NCBI GenBank assembly: GCA_037045585.1
Contig: JBAOIR010000004.1
Location: 62,001 to 126,000, forward strand
Length of the DNA stretch: 64,000 nucleotides
Source: SSF14 sp037045585
GTDB taxonomy: Bacteria; Actinomycetota; Acidimicrobiia; Acidimicrobiales; Microtrichaceae
Direction: 5' to 3'
Under the pieces are notes generated by a model that did no database searches, was not told where the DNA came from, and saw only the letters and a list, made by a program, of their open reading frames with translations. The translations under genes were made by a program, and so were the position numbers. Position 1 is the first letter of the stretch, and each line of letters opens with the position of its first letter. Shown here one piece after another: positions 48,001 to 58,545 of this stretch.

Positions 48001-51000
48001 ACCTCGTCGCAGCCTGCGACCACCGCGACAACACCCAGGGCGGATCCTGCACCAGGTACGAGCACGATCGCGCCCTCGACGCGAAGGGTCGGATCACCAA
48101 GGTGGTCCGACCGATGGGCAACGCCGAGCGGGCCGTCACCTACGACCCGAAGGATCGCATGGCCACGGTGACCGACGCCGGCGGCGGGGTCACCAAGTAC
48201 TCCTACGCCGATCCGGTGCCATCGGGGTTGTCCGCACGCCAGACCAACGTCGACCCGCTCGGCAACACGACCACCATCGACTACGACAGCGACTACCGGG
48301 TCGTTCGTATGGTCGACCCCATCGGTGGGGAGACGACGTACCACTACGACGCCAACGGCTTCCGCGACCGGGTCAAGGACCAACTCGGCAACGAGACACT
48401 TCTGACCTACGACGAGCAGGGGAACCTCCTGGACTCGAAGGACCCGATCGGCGGGCACCGATACCAGAAGTTCGACGAACGTGGCAACGTCGTGGAATTG
48501 CGTGACGAGCGGTCGAGTGGCCCCTCCGACAACACCTATCGGACGAAGTTCACGTACGACACCTTCGATCGGCCGACCGTCATCACCTCGGCCGTCGCCC
48601 CCGGTGCGCCGTCGGGGCTCAGCCGCACCTGGACCTACGCCGCCGGCAAGTTCGAGAACGACCGATGGGTCGGCACCGAGGCGGCGGTCGGTGGCGGGGT
48701 CATGCCTCCCGGTGTGACATTGCGCGACGAGGACCCCGGTGGCTCGACCTCGACCTACAAGTACAACGCCGCCGGCGACATGGTCGAGACGACGACGCCG
48801 AACGGGTTGCGGATCACGTACACCTACGACGAACTGGGTCGGAAGCTGACCGAGACCGGCCACGACCCGTCGTTCGCGGAACCATTGACCACCACCACCG
48901 ACTACGACCGCGTCGGCAACGTCATCTCACAGACGTACGCACCCACAACCAACGCGATCACCGGCGAGGGGCACCAGCGCAAGACGGTCACGGTGTACGA
49001 CCGCAACAACAACGCCACGTCGAGCACCGACGTCGATGTCGTCGGCAGCGACGCCGATCGTGTGACGACGATCGGGTACGACCCCGCCGACCGGCCCGTT
49101 TCGGTCACCGACGCCGAGGGCGCCGTCACCTCCACGAAGTACGACGCCATCGGCAACGTGATCGAGGCGACCGATGCCGAGGGTCGCGTCACGGCGTACA
49201 CCTACGACGCGCGTGGTCTCCGGACCTCCGTCGTGGCCAAGGACTACCGCGATCCGAACACCGAGGACGCACCGCGACGTCACCCTCGAGACGACGACCT
49301 ACGACGCCATCGGTCGGAAGGCGACCCAGAAGGACCCGCTCGGTCGCGAGACGAAGCTGACCTACGACAAGCTCAACCGGCTCGTCGAGAGCCGGTTGGT
49401 CGGATTCCGCGAGGGAGACGCCACCCGCGACATCATCCTGACCTCGTCGACCTACGACGCCGTGGGCAACCCGATCGCCGAGAGTTCCGGCGGGGGACGA
49501 CTGAAGTCCGTCAACGAGTTCGATGCGCTCTCGCGGAAGGCATCCGTCGTCCTCGATCCCGACGGCGCCAACCGCCGCACGACGCTGGCGTACGACGCCG
49601 GAAGCAACGTCGTCTCCACCACGATCAGCGACGCCAACCGCACCGAGGTGTTGCGCTCGACGTTCGACGCAGCCCATCAGAAGCTGACCGACACGATCGA
49701 GAACGGCGACGCCGACATCACCACGTCGTACACCTACGACCAACTCGGCAATCAGACCTCGATCACCGATGCGCTCGGCCGGGTCACGAACCAGTCGTAC
49801 GACGAGGCCGGGCGGCTCATCTCGGTCGCCGCGCCGGCGGTGCCGGTGAACGGCACGGCCGACACCCAGCGCCCGACCACGCTCTACGGCTACAACACCT
49901 TCGACGAGGTCACGCAGTCCCGCGACGCCAACGGGAACGTCACGGTGCAGGAGTTCGACCGCAACGGACGTCGCACGGCGGCTCGCCTTCCGGCCTACCT
50001 GCGACCGGACGGACTGGCACTCCAGCCGGTGCAGCGCTGGTCCTACGACGGCATCGGCGAGGTCGTCTCGGCCACCGACGCCCAGGGCGGCGTCACCGAT
50101 TACGTGCACGACTCGCTCGGTCGCCTGGCGCGGCAGGTCGACCCCCTGGTCTCGGGTGAGGCCGAGCGGGGCGCCGTCCGATACACCTACGACGACGCCG
50201 GCAACGTCGTCGAGGCGGTCGATCAGGTCGGTGCTCGGCAGACTGCCACCTACGACGACCTGAACCGAAGGGTCACGTCCACCGACATCGTCCGGCAGGG
50301 CGGTGGAGAGCCCGACCGCTTCACCACGACCTCGACGTACGACGACCAGGGCAACGTCACCAGCACGAAGAACGCTGCGGGAGCGGTGACGACGTTCGAG
50401 TACTCCGCTCTGCAGGAACTCACTCGTCAGATCGACGAGCTCGGTCAGGCGACGACGATCGTTCGCGACGTCGCCGGGCGACCGACATCGGTGACCGATC
50501 CACTCGGGCGGGTCGAGCGTCTCCTGTACGACGCCGCCGGCCGCACCGTCGAGACCCAGCAGATCGACGCCGGGGGGCAGGTCGTCGAGCGCCACCGGAA
50601 CGGTTTCGATGCGAACGGCAACATCACGTCGGCGACGACCCCGAACGGCACGACGACGACCTACGACTACGACGCCGGCGGTCGCCTGTCTGCAGTGCAC
50701 GTACCGAAGTCCGCCTCGGAGGTCATGACGACGACGTTCGGCTACGACCTCAACGACAACATGACGGCGATGGTCGACGGCCGGGGCAACACGACCCGCT
50801 ACGGGTACAACTCCTGGGACCTTGCCTCCCAGATCGTCGAGGAGGCCACCCCGACGGCTCCGCAGCTCGCCGAGCGCACGTACACCGTGGCCTACGACTC
50901 CCTCGGACGGCCCGACCGCGAGTCCCAGCCGGGCAACGTCGCCATCGGCCGGTCCTACGACGCTCTGGGTCGGGTCACCGAGGTCGTCGGCACCGCCCCG

Positions 51001-53395
51001 GCCACGGCGACGGCGAAGAAGTCGTTCACCTACGACCTCGTCGGCAACCTGACGTCCATCGATCACCCCGGAGGGACGGTCGGGTACACGTATGACGATC
51101 GCCGCCAGCTGACGGGTACGTCCGGCGCCGGCGGAGTGTCGGCCTACACCTACGACGCCGTCGGCCGCCTCACGGAGCGTTCCGACGCGACGGGTACGAC
51201 GACGATGTCCTACACCGCTCGCGGTGAACTGGAGCGGCTCGACGATCCCCTCACCGCCACGTCGATCACCTACTCGTACGACAATGCGGGCCAGCTCACG
51301 ACCAAGCAGTTCGGTCCCCAAGGCGCAACCGAGTCGTTCGAGTACGACGGCATCGGCCAGCTGATCGCGGATCGAATGACCGCGGGTGGCGAGACGACCA
51401 CATCGACGTCGTTCGCCTACGACGCCAACGGAAACATGGTCGAGCAGAACGTGTTCGCTCCGGGCAACCCGGCCTCGGGTGTCCATCGGTACGGCTACGA
51501 CGCCGCCGATCGGTTGGTCTCGTGGACGAACGAGTCCGGAGTGACGACCTCGTACGGGTGGGACGATGCCGGCAACCGTACGTCGGTCAACGACCAGACC
51601 TACACCTTCGATCAACGCAACCGGCTGGTGGGCGGGCCGACCTCCACCTACCGTTGGACCACCCGGGGCACCTTGTCAGGCGCCACGGTCGACGGCATCA
51701 CGTCCTCCTACCGCTACGACGCCTTCGGTCGTCAGATCGCGCACGACGACACGCGGTACACCTATGACGGACTCGATCGAGTGGCGTCGCGCGATGCGGA
51801 CCAGCTGCAGTACGACGGTGCCGGCACCGACCCCATCGCGGTCGGGACGTCGAGGTTCAACCACAACCCGACAGGTGACCTGATCTCGAGCCGCGTCGGA
51901 TTGTCCTGGACGCTCGTCGCCCAGAACCAGCATCACGACGCGACGACGTTCTTCTCGCCGAGCGGGACGGTGATCGGCTCGCGGGTGTACGACCCGTTCG
52001 GTCGGATCGCCGGGTCGGCCGGCGGGACGAAGGCCGTCGTCGGCTTCCAGGGAGACTTCACCGACCCGACCTCCGGCGACGTCTGGATGGCCAGCCGTTG
52101 GTACTCGCCGGAAATGGGCCGGTTCACTTCGCGTGACTCCGTCGCCGGCGACGTCACCTCGCCGATGTCGCTCAACCGATTCGCGTACGGCAACGCCGAC
52201 CCCCTCGGCTTCTTCGACCCCGATGGTCACTGGCCGGGTGAGGGACTGGTCAAGAAGGGCGTCAAGGCGTTCAACGACCATGTCGTCAAGCCGGTGACAC
52301 GAACGGTGAGCCGGGCGTACCACGCAACCACCGAGGCCGTGTCCGACGCGTACCACGGCGTGACCGACTACGTCGGCGACCGGTACGAAGCCGCGAAGGA
52401 CTTCGTGGTCCGAAACACCAAGGCGGTCGTGTCGAGGACGGTCGCGGCGGCCAAGTACGTGGGCAGCAAGGCCGCGACGGCCGCGAAGTACATCGGGCGA
52501 GCCGCCAAGGTGGCCGGGAAGTGGGCCTGGGAGCACAAGGCCACCATCATCGCGATCGCCGCCTCGGCGGCCGTCGCCATCGGATGCACCGCGGCGACCG
52601 GTGGGGCCGGGGTGGTCGGATGTGCCGCGCTGGCGGGTGCCGTCTATGGAGGAGTGAACGCCGGGTTCGCCCACTGCGGCGGTGGTCACAGCGCGACCGA
52701 GTGCATCTCCAACGTGGCAATCCAGGCCGGAATCGGTGCGGCGACTGGCGCCGCCACGGCCGGCGTCGGCGGCGCCGTGACCTCCGCCCTGGGGAGCAAG
52801 GCCGGCGGGTTGATCGGCTCGATGGTGGCCGAAGGCGTCAGCGGGGCGGCGGGCGATGCCGTGGGTCAGCTCATCACCACCGGCAGGGTCGACTGGCGGC
52901 AGGTCGCGGGTCGCGGGAGCGACCAGCGCCGTGGTCGGTGGAATCACCCACAAGATGGGAGCCAACAGCAAGGGAGCGACGTCGAAAGCGTCGTCGCTCG
53001 ACGATGTGGACAACGTCAAGCCGTCGGCGAGCAGGTCGCGCGGCGGTTCGTCCAAGAACGCGTCGTCGCCCGCGGCCGACGCCGGTGGCTCGTCGAAGCC
53101 CGCCTCCTCGGTCGAAAGCGGCACGTACGTCGTCAAGACGTCGAAGGGCGAGTACGTCGGTCAATCTGGCAATATCTCCCGCCGTATGTCCGAACACGTG
53201 CGGAGCGGCAAGTTCACCCAGATCGAGGCCGACGCCGCGGAGCGATTCGCCGTCGCCGGCGGCAAGACGCAGCGCGAGATCGCCGAGCAGATGCTGATCG
53301 ACCAGAAGGGTGGCATCGATCAGCTCCTCAACAAGGTGAACCCGATCGGTGCGAAGCGGTTCGACCTCATGCCGAGCCAGCCATATTCGAGATGA
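39014..53395 (+). CDS. Giant secreted RHS/YD-repeat protein with FlgD-Ig stalk and GIY-YIG toxin tip (four frame breaks)
   Basis: Stitched over breaks near 42037, 42235, 49272 and 52909, this gene encodes about 4,790 residues. Order: signal peptide (ALLALLGLAMVDPAGAGA, start GTG 39014); tandem FlgD-Ig repeats to residue about 1215; PKD and bacterial Ig-like domains to about 2270; a carboxypeptidase-regulatory-like domain; a poly-glycine linker (about residue 2410); a DUF6531-like segment (SSAIDVSIPVAGPKLELSRTYNS); some 1,400 residues of YD repeats (YDxxGN, YTYD); the RHS core motif (FAYGNADPLGFFDPDGHW); a hydrophobic region near 4510-4610; and a C-terminal GIY-YIG-like domain. RHS shells encase polymorphic toxins. 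No type VI or VII marker is seen, and the signal peptide suggests Sec export. The first break is a missing G and the last an extra G, consistent with assembly errors. Confidence 0.85.
39167..42660 (+). repeat. Tandem 636-bp coding repeats (five full, one partial), FlgD-Ig stalk
   Basis: Unit starts are about 39167, 39803, 40439, 41075, 41711 and 42348. The first four periods are exactly 636 bp (212 codons); the fifth is 637 because of indels. Each unit holds SEVYSPPEVFTPDGDGNDE (FlgD-Ig) and APGVLTSPVAGAVL with VFTPAVGVPVTSVSVTCLG. Four cysteines recur per unit (YYC, APC, VTC and one before GPxDLRAT), suggesting two disulfides. Long segments are nearly identical at the DNA level, pointing to recent duplication or gene conversion. 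Variable patches lie around the third and fourth cysteines. Confidence 0.92.
46242..46286 (+). repeat. Poly-glycine tract (15 Gly codons) inside the RHS gene
   Basis: A run of ggt/ggc codons encodes 15 consecutive glycines between the carboxypeptidase-regulatory-like region and the next domain (RFYGTSGGTCG). It is most likely a flexible linker. The simple repeat is also a place where length changes can occur. Confidence 0.9.
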
Positions 53396-54288
53396 CCGGT
53401 CGCAGCGCGGGCGTCGACGAGAGTCACAACTACCGCATCGAATCCTCGAGTGACGGAGACACGCTCGTCGTCACGGACCACTGGTCCCCCGACATCGACG
53501 AGTTGCTCCGATCGGGACGCATCGCCGGACTCGATCTGAATTTCGCCAAGGGCTTCAAGCCCAAGGACCTGCCCCGGCTCGACGAGTCGTGGGGAATCCG
53601 ACGTCTCTCGCTGCTGGCGCGGACGGTGAAGGACCTGTCGCCGATCCTCCGGCTCTCGTCGACGCTGGAGGAGCTGAGCGTGCAATGCGACGCCCACGCC
53701 GAGCTCGATCTCGGGCAGTTCCCGAGTCTCGGTCGGCTGTCCGCCTCGTGGGATCACGTCGGTCGGTCGCTCGGCGACGCGAGCGCGCTGACCGATCTGT
53801 ACCTCGGCTCGTACCCGGGACACGACCTGTCGGACCTGCGTTGGCTCTCCGGGCTCACCCGCCTTCGCTTGAAAGATCGGCCACGCCTCCGGTCACTCGC
53901 CGGCGTCGAACACCTGGCGCTGCTCGAGGAACTCGGGGTCTTCGGCGCGCCGCTGGAGGACATCGGCGACTTGGTGGCGCTCCAACGACTGACCGAGCTC
54001 GAGGTCGAGTCGTGCCCGGTCGGCGATCTCCTGCCGTTGGCGTCGCTCGACACGCTTCGGTTCCTCAACGCATCGGAGTGCGGCGAGATCGCATCGGTCG
54101 GGCCGATCGCGGGCCACCTAGCGATCGAACACCTGTGGCTGTTCGGGTCGACTGACGTGGTCGACCACGACCTTGCTCCGATCGCCGCCCTGCCACGACT
54201 CGTCGACTTCCGGATGAGATCTCGCAGGACCTACTCGCCGTCGGTTCCCGAGATCCAGGCCCTGGTCGAGCGCCGTCTGGCGTCGTAA
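53392..54288 (+). CDS. Leucine-rich-repeat protein, candidate immunity protein of the RHS toxin
   Basis: The 298-residue cytoplasmic protein begins at ATG 53392, overlapping the RHS stop by ATGA. It shows repeats of about 22 residues with L-x-x-L-x-L spacing (LSPILRLSSTLEELSVQC, LSDLRWLSGLTRLRLKD, LAGVEHLALLEELGVFG, IGDLVALQRLTELEVES, LLPLASLDTLRFLNAS), with no signal peptide. Directly following a toxin tip, coupled to it and ending the operon is the standard position of an immunity gene. Repeat-scaffold immunity proteins of HEAT and ankyrin type are known; an LRR scaffold is less usual. Direct toxin binding is inferred. Confidence 0.7.
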   Translation: MTGRSAGVDESHNYRIESSSDGDTLVVTDHWSPDIDELLRSGRIAGLDLNFAKGFKPKDLPRLDESWGIRRLSLLARTVKDLSPILRLSSTLEELSVQCDAHAELDLGQFPSLGRLSASWDHVGRSLGDASALTDLYLGSYPGHDLSDLRWLSGLTRLRLKDRPRLRSLAGVEHLALLEELGVFGAPLEDIGDLVALQRLTELEVESCPVGDLLPLASLDTLRFLNASECGEIASVGPIAGHLAIEHLWLFGSTDVVDHDLAPIAALPRLVDFRMRSRRTYSPSVPEIQALVERRLAS

Positions 54289-54289
54289 T

Positions 54290-54311
54290 GCGGGCCGGAG
54301 TCCGGTCCCGC
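54290..54311. terminator. Short GC-rich hairpin between convergent genes
   Basis: The arms gcgggccgg and ccggtcccgc pair with one bulge around agt, in the 30-base gap between the LRR gene and the convergent mutase gene. It could terminate both transcripts. Confidence 0.4.
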
Positions 54312-54318
54312 CGGGGGG

Positions 54319-55999
54319 TCAGGCGAGGCCGAGCCTGGCCTCGACCTCGGAGCGGAACGCTGCGGAGCGGGTGCGGGCGCGATCGCGGGCGGCCGCCGGC
54401 GCCTCGTCGGGAGCGACCGGCTCGACCGCCTCGCAGTAGCACTTGAGCTTCGGCTCGGTCCCCGACGGGCGAATCACGACCCGGTCGCCGTTGGCCAGGA
54501 ACAGCCGGATCACGTCGTCGGCCGGTTGGTCGATGCGGGACACGGCGATCCCCGCCAGGGCCGTCGGCGGATCGGCGACCACCGATGCCACGGCCACGGC
54601 GAGCCACGCTGACCATCCGGGGCCCGAGATGCGCAGGGAGAAGTTGTCGGTGACGTGCGCCCCGTGGCGACGGGCCAGGTCGTCGAGGACGACCTGGGGG
54701 GTGAGTCCCTGCGCCCGCCACCATCGAACGAGGTCGGCCATCACGACCGCGGCGCTGATGCCGTCCTTGTCGCACAGGCCACCGACGGCGTAACCGATCG
54801 ACTCCTCGTAGGCCAGCACCTGGTCGAGTTCGGGGTGGGCGAAGCCGGGGCGACAGAGCCACTTGAAGCCGGTCAGCGTCTCGTGGAACTCGGCGCCGGT
54901 GTGGGCGGCGATGGCGGCGAGCAGCTGCGACGACACGACCGTGGTCACGAGGAGCGGTGTGGCCGTCGATGTGCGGCGGCGCCATGAGGCCGGCGGCGAA
55001 CAGAGCGCCCAGCTCGTCGCCGGTGAGCATGCGCCAGCCGCCCTCGGGCGTGGGGATGCCCATGGCCAGACGGTCGGCGTCGGGATCGTTGGCGAATGCC
55101 ACATGGGCGTCGATCGACACGGCGAGGGCCAGGAGTTGGTCGGTGGCGCCGGGCTCCTCGGGATTGGGAAACGGGATGCTCGGGAAGTCGGGGTCGGGAT
55201 CTCGCTGGGCGGCCACGGTGGCCAGGCCCGTGAACCCGGCGGCGGTGAGCGCCCGTTGCAGCAGTTCCGCACCCACCCCGTGCATCGCCGTGGCAGCGAT
55301 GCGAAGGTCCGGGCGCGACGGGTCGGGACCGCCGACGAGGCCCACCACCATGGCGATGTAGTCGTCGATCAGATCGCCGGGCGCGGGCGTCGGCGTGAGC
55401 GGGGGGCCGACGGGGTCGAGCCGGTCGGCGACGGCGGCGGCGATGTCGTCGGCGATCCAACCATCGGTGGGCGGGATGATCTGGGCGCCGTCGCCCCAGT
55501 AGATCTTGATGCCGTTGTCCTTGGCCGGGTTGTGGCTGGCGGTCACGACGACGCCGGCGGCGGTGTCGAGGTGGCGGATGCCCCAGGCGATCAGCGGCGT
55601 CGGTTGTGGGCCCGGTACCAGGCGGCACGGGATGCCGGCGGCTTCGAGCACGGCGACGATGCCGAGCGCGTACTGCGCCGAGCCGTGCCGGGCGTCATGG
55701 CCGACCAGCACCCCCCGTTCGGTCGGGCGGTCGGCGTGGGCGTGCAACGAGCGGGCCAACCCGGCCGCCGTCTGTCGGGCCATGAGGAGATTGAGCCGGT
55801 TCGAACCCGGCCCCATCTCGCCGCGCAACCCGGCGGTGCCGAAGTCGCAGCGCTCACCCATGAGATCGGTGAGCTCGACCAGGTCGCCGGTCGTCCGCGC
55901 CCGCTCGAGCACGTCCCCGAGCGCCGCCGCGGTGACGGGGTCGGGGTCGGCGGCGATCCAGGCCTCGGTCGCCGTGAAGAGTGGTGCGGTGTCGCTCAT
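54319..55999 (-). CDS. Phosphohexomutase-family phosphosugar mutase (frameshifted)
   Basis: The enzyme of about 560 residues starts MSDTAPLFTATEAWIAADPD and keeps all alpha-D-phosphohexomutase sites: the phosphoserine loop TASHNPAKDNGIK, the metal loop NDPDADRLA, the sugar loop YEESIGYAVG and the phosphate loop RPSGTEPK. The frame breaks near 54955 between GHTAP and LLVTTVV. Placed at the end of a nucleoside salvage operon, it may interconvert ribose or deoxyribose 1- and 5-phosphates as well as hexose phosphates. Phosphopentomutase use is inference. The start overlaps the PhyH stop (ATGA). Confidence 0.85.
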
Positions 56000-56841
56000 C
56001 CTCGGAAGCCCCGCAGCGGCAGGCCGGGGCGCTGCAGCCAGTTGTCCGCGGGGTAGTCGGCCGCCGGATCGACGACGTGGAGCGTGTACGCGTGCCGGCT
56101 GTGATCGGAGCGGTTGGCGCCCGACAGGTGGGGTAGCCGGCCGTCGAGCACGATGACGGTCCCCTTGGTCGCCTCGAGGCTCACGAGTCCGTCGGTGGGG
56201 TAGGGGCTGTCGTCGAAGACCTCGAAGGCGGTCCCGCCGGCCTGGCGATGGAACCGCTGCTTCACGGGGATGCGATGGCCGCCCGGAAGCGCCCACATGC
56301 ACCCGTTGTCGACGGTGGCGTCCTCGACGGCGAACCACAGCCCGACGCACGACATCGGGTCGGTCCAGATGAACGTGTGGTCGTTGTGGCAGGTCACCTC
56401 GCCGCCGATGTGGGGTTGTTTGAAGATGTACATCGATTGCACCAGCACGTGGTTGCCGAAGCCGAGCCGGTCGGCGAGGTCAGCGAGGTCGGGCGTGCGG
56501 CTGAACGAGTCGAACACGGGGTCGAGATCGTGCTGGGCGTGACCGAACTTGTTGATCGACAGCTCGAGCGGCTGGGCCAGCTCGCCGTCGGGCCCGAAGG
56601 CCTCCTCCTCGAAGAAGAACCGGATGTCGTCGCCGGAGCCGAGGAAGTACTCGTCGGAGGTGCGGGTCTGCTGGTTGGTGGAGAAGATCGACCGCACGGT
56701 GGCGTCGGGTTCGAACCCAGCGACCAGGCGGTTGGCCCGCTCCTTCAGCGCGTCGCACGCGGCGGGGTCGACGAAGTCGGGCAGCACGACGAAGCCATCG
56801 CGCTCGAAGTGTTGGCGCAGGTCGGTGTCGATCGTTGCCAT
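55996..56841 (-). CDS. Phytanoyl-CoA dioxygenase (PhyH) family oxygenase
   Basis: The 281-residue Fe(II)/2-oxoglutarate oxygenase begins MATIDTDLRQHFERDGFVVLPDFVD. The likely iron ligands are HNDH (HxD) and the distal His in LPHLSGANRSDHSRHAY, with the following arginine for 2-oxoglutarate. The family hydroxylates varied small molecules, and the substrate here is unknown. It sits inside a nucleoside salvage operon, one base after deoA and coupled to the mutase, so it may act on a nucleoside or sugar, for example in demethylation or hydroxylation. That is speculative. Confidence 0.85.
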   Translation of the reverse strand: MATIDTDLRQHFERDGFVVLPDFVDPAACDALKERANRLVAGFEPDATVRSIFSTNQQTRTSDEYFLGSGDDIRFFFEEEAFGPDGELAQPLELSINKFGHAQHDLDPVFDSFSRTPDLADLADRLGFGNHVLVQSMYIFKQPHIGGEVTCHNDHTFIWTDPMSCVGLWFAVEDATVDNGCMWALPGGHRIPVKQRFHRQAGGTAFEVFDDSPYPTDGLVSLEATKGTVIVLDGRLPHLSGANRSDHSRHAYTLHVVDPAADYPADNWLQRPGLPLRGFRG

Positions 56842-56842
56842 G

Positions 56843-58119
56843 TCAGGCATCGATCCGTTCGTGGACGAGGACACGGGGAGCGGGAGGTTCGTCGCCGATC
56901 TCGATGGCACCGTCGAGCGCGTCGAGCGCGGCCGAGAGTCGTGTCGGGTCGTCGAGATGCAGGTCGAGCACCGGGTGGCCCGGCTCGACCCGATCACCGG
57001 CAACGGCGCGGAGCACGACCCGGCCGACGCCGAGACGGGGTCCTCCTTGCGGGCCCGCCCGGCACCCAGCCGCCACGCCGCCTCGCCCACCTTGCGGGCG
57101 TCGATGCGACGGATGAACCCGCCGGATGTCACCGTGACCGTCTCGATCTCCGAGGCGCGCACCAACGGCGCCGCCGGGTCGCCACCCTGCGCCTCGATCA
57201 TGGCGTTCCACCGATCCATCGCCGAGCCGTCGGCGATGACGTCTGCGGGGTCGGTGCCGCCGCCGGCCAGCTCGACCATGCGCCGCGCCAGCGCCAGCGT
57301 GACCTCCACGACATCGGCCGGCCCACCTCCCTGCAGCACCTCGAGCGACTCGACGACCTCGAGGGCGTTGCCCACGGCGTGGCCGAGCGGCTGGTCCATG
57401 TCGGTGAGCAGGGCGCTGGTCCGGACGCCATGGTCGGTGCCCAGCCCGACCATGGTGGCCGCCAGCTCCGGGCAAGGGCGATGTCGGGCAGGAATGCGCC
57501 CGAACCGACCTTCACGTCGAGGACGAGGGCGTCAGTGCCCTCGGCGATCTTCTTGCTCATGATCGAGCTGGCGATGAGCGGGATGGACTCGACGGTGCCG
57601 GTGACGTCGCGCAGGGCGTACATGCGCTTGTCGGCCGGGGCGAGGCCGTCGCCGGCGGCCGCGATGACCGCGCCGATCTCGCGCAACTGGGCGACGAACG
57701 CAGCGTTGGACATGAGCGGCGACCAACCCGGGATCGCCTCGAGCTTGTCGAGTGTGCCCCCGGTGTGGCCCAGGCCCCGGCCCGACAGCTGGGGCACGGC
57801 CACCCCACAGGCGGCGACGATCGGGCAGAGCGGGAGCGAGACCTTGTCGCCGACGCCGCCGGTGGAGTGCTTGTCGCACGTGGCCCGCCCGACCGGCGAG
57901 AGGTCGAGGCGATCGCCCGAGGCGATCATGGCCGCGGTCCACGTCGACAGCTCCCGGCGAGAGGCCGCGCCAGACGATGGCCATGAGGAGGGCCGACGCC
58001 TGCTCGTCGGCGATGGAACGGTCGGTGAACGCCTGGATGAACCACTCGATCTGGGCGTCGGTGAGCTCGCCGCCGTCGCGCTTGGTTCGGATGACGTCGA
58101 GGATCGTGACAGCAGGCAT
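56843..58119 (-). CDS. deoA: Pyrimidine-nucleoside (thymidine) phosphorylase (three frame breaks)
   Basis: The protein starts MPAVTILDVIRTKRDGGELTDAQIEWFI at 58119. It continues with STGGVGDKVSLPLCPIVAACG, SGRGLGHTGGTLDKLEAI, KRMYALRDVTGTVESIPLIASSIMSKKIAEG and LVLDVKVGSGAFL, then LLTDMDQPLGHAVGNALEV. These are the signature and phosphate-binding loops of thymidine/pyrimidine-nucleoside phosphorylase, which splits pyrimidine nucleosides with phosphate. Breaks near 57965, 57475 and 57030 must be bridged; the stitched length is about 425 residues, normal for the family. It lies between cdd and phyH. Confidence 0.9.
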
Positions 58120-58138
58120 CGAGACCGAACCGTACCGA

Positions 58139-58544
58139 CTACGGCTCGCGGCGTCGTCGCCACGTCGTCGGGCCCGAAGGCCCAGGGCAGCAGATCGCCG
58201 AGCGGGACGGGGCCGGCGTCGGTGTCGACGAGCAGGCCGGCGCCGCCGAACTCGTAGAGCAACTGGCGGCAACGACCGCACGGGGCGATGGGATCGCCGT
58301 CGCCGGCGACGGTGCTCACCGCCACCAGCCGTTGGCCGCCGGTACACACGAGGTGGGACACCAGCGAGCACTCGGCGCACAGGGTGAGCCCGTAGGAGGC
58401 GTTCTCGACGTTGGCTCCCAGGACGATCCGTCCGTCGTCGGTGAGGCCCGCCGTTCCGACGTGCACCCCCGAGTAGGGCGCGTACGAGCGGTCGGTCATC
58501 TGGCGTGCCGCCGTCCGCAGGGCCTCCCAGTCGATGGAACCCAC
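58139..58544 (-). CDS. cdd: Cytidine deaminase (3' end uncertain)
   Basis: The protein starts at GTG 58544 (MGSIDWEALRTAARQM), one base after the permease stop. It has the cytidine deaminase zinc motifs CAE (LTLCAECSLVSHLV) and PCGRC (PIAPCGRCRQLLYEFGG). The enzyme deaminates cytidine and deoxycytidine to uridines, feeding the phosphorylase gene that follows. The literal frame has no stop until far inside deoA. A single-base shift near 58170 would end it at TAG 58139-58141 (about 134 residues), the normal size, so an indel is likely. Confidence 0.8.
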
Positions 58545-58545
58545 G

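Noticed and set aside
46038..48863. 941-codon minus-strand ORF opposite the RHS gene
   Set aside because: It is arginine/valine/glycine-rich with no domain, while the plus strand encodes continuous YD repeats.
52909..52912. Programmed frameshift before the toxin domain
   Set aside because: One extra G in a G/C-rich stretch matches the assembly-error pattern seen throughout the window, and no slippery site or stimulatory structure is evident.
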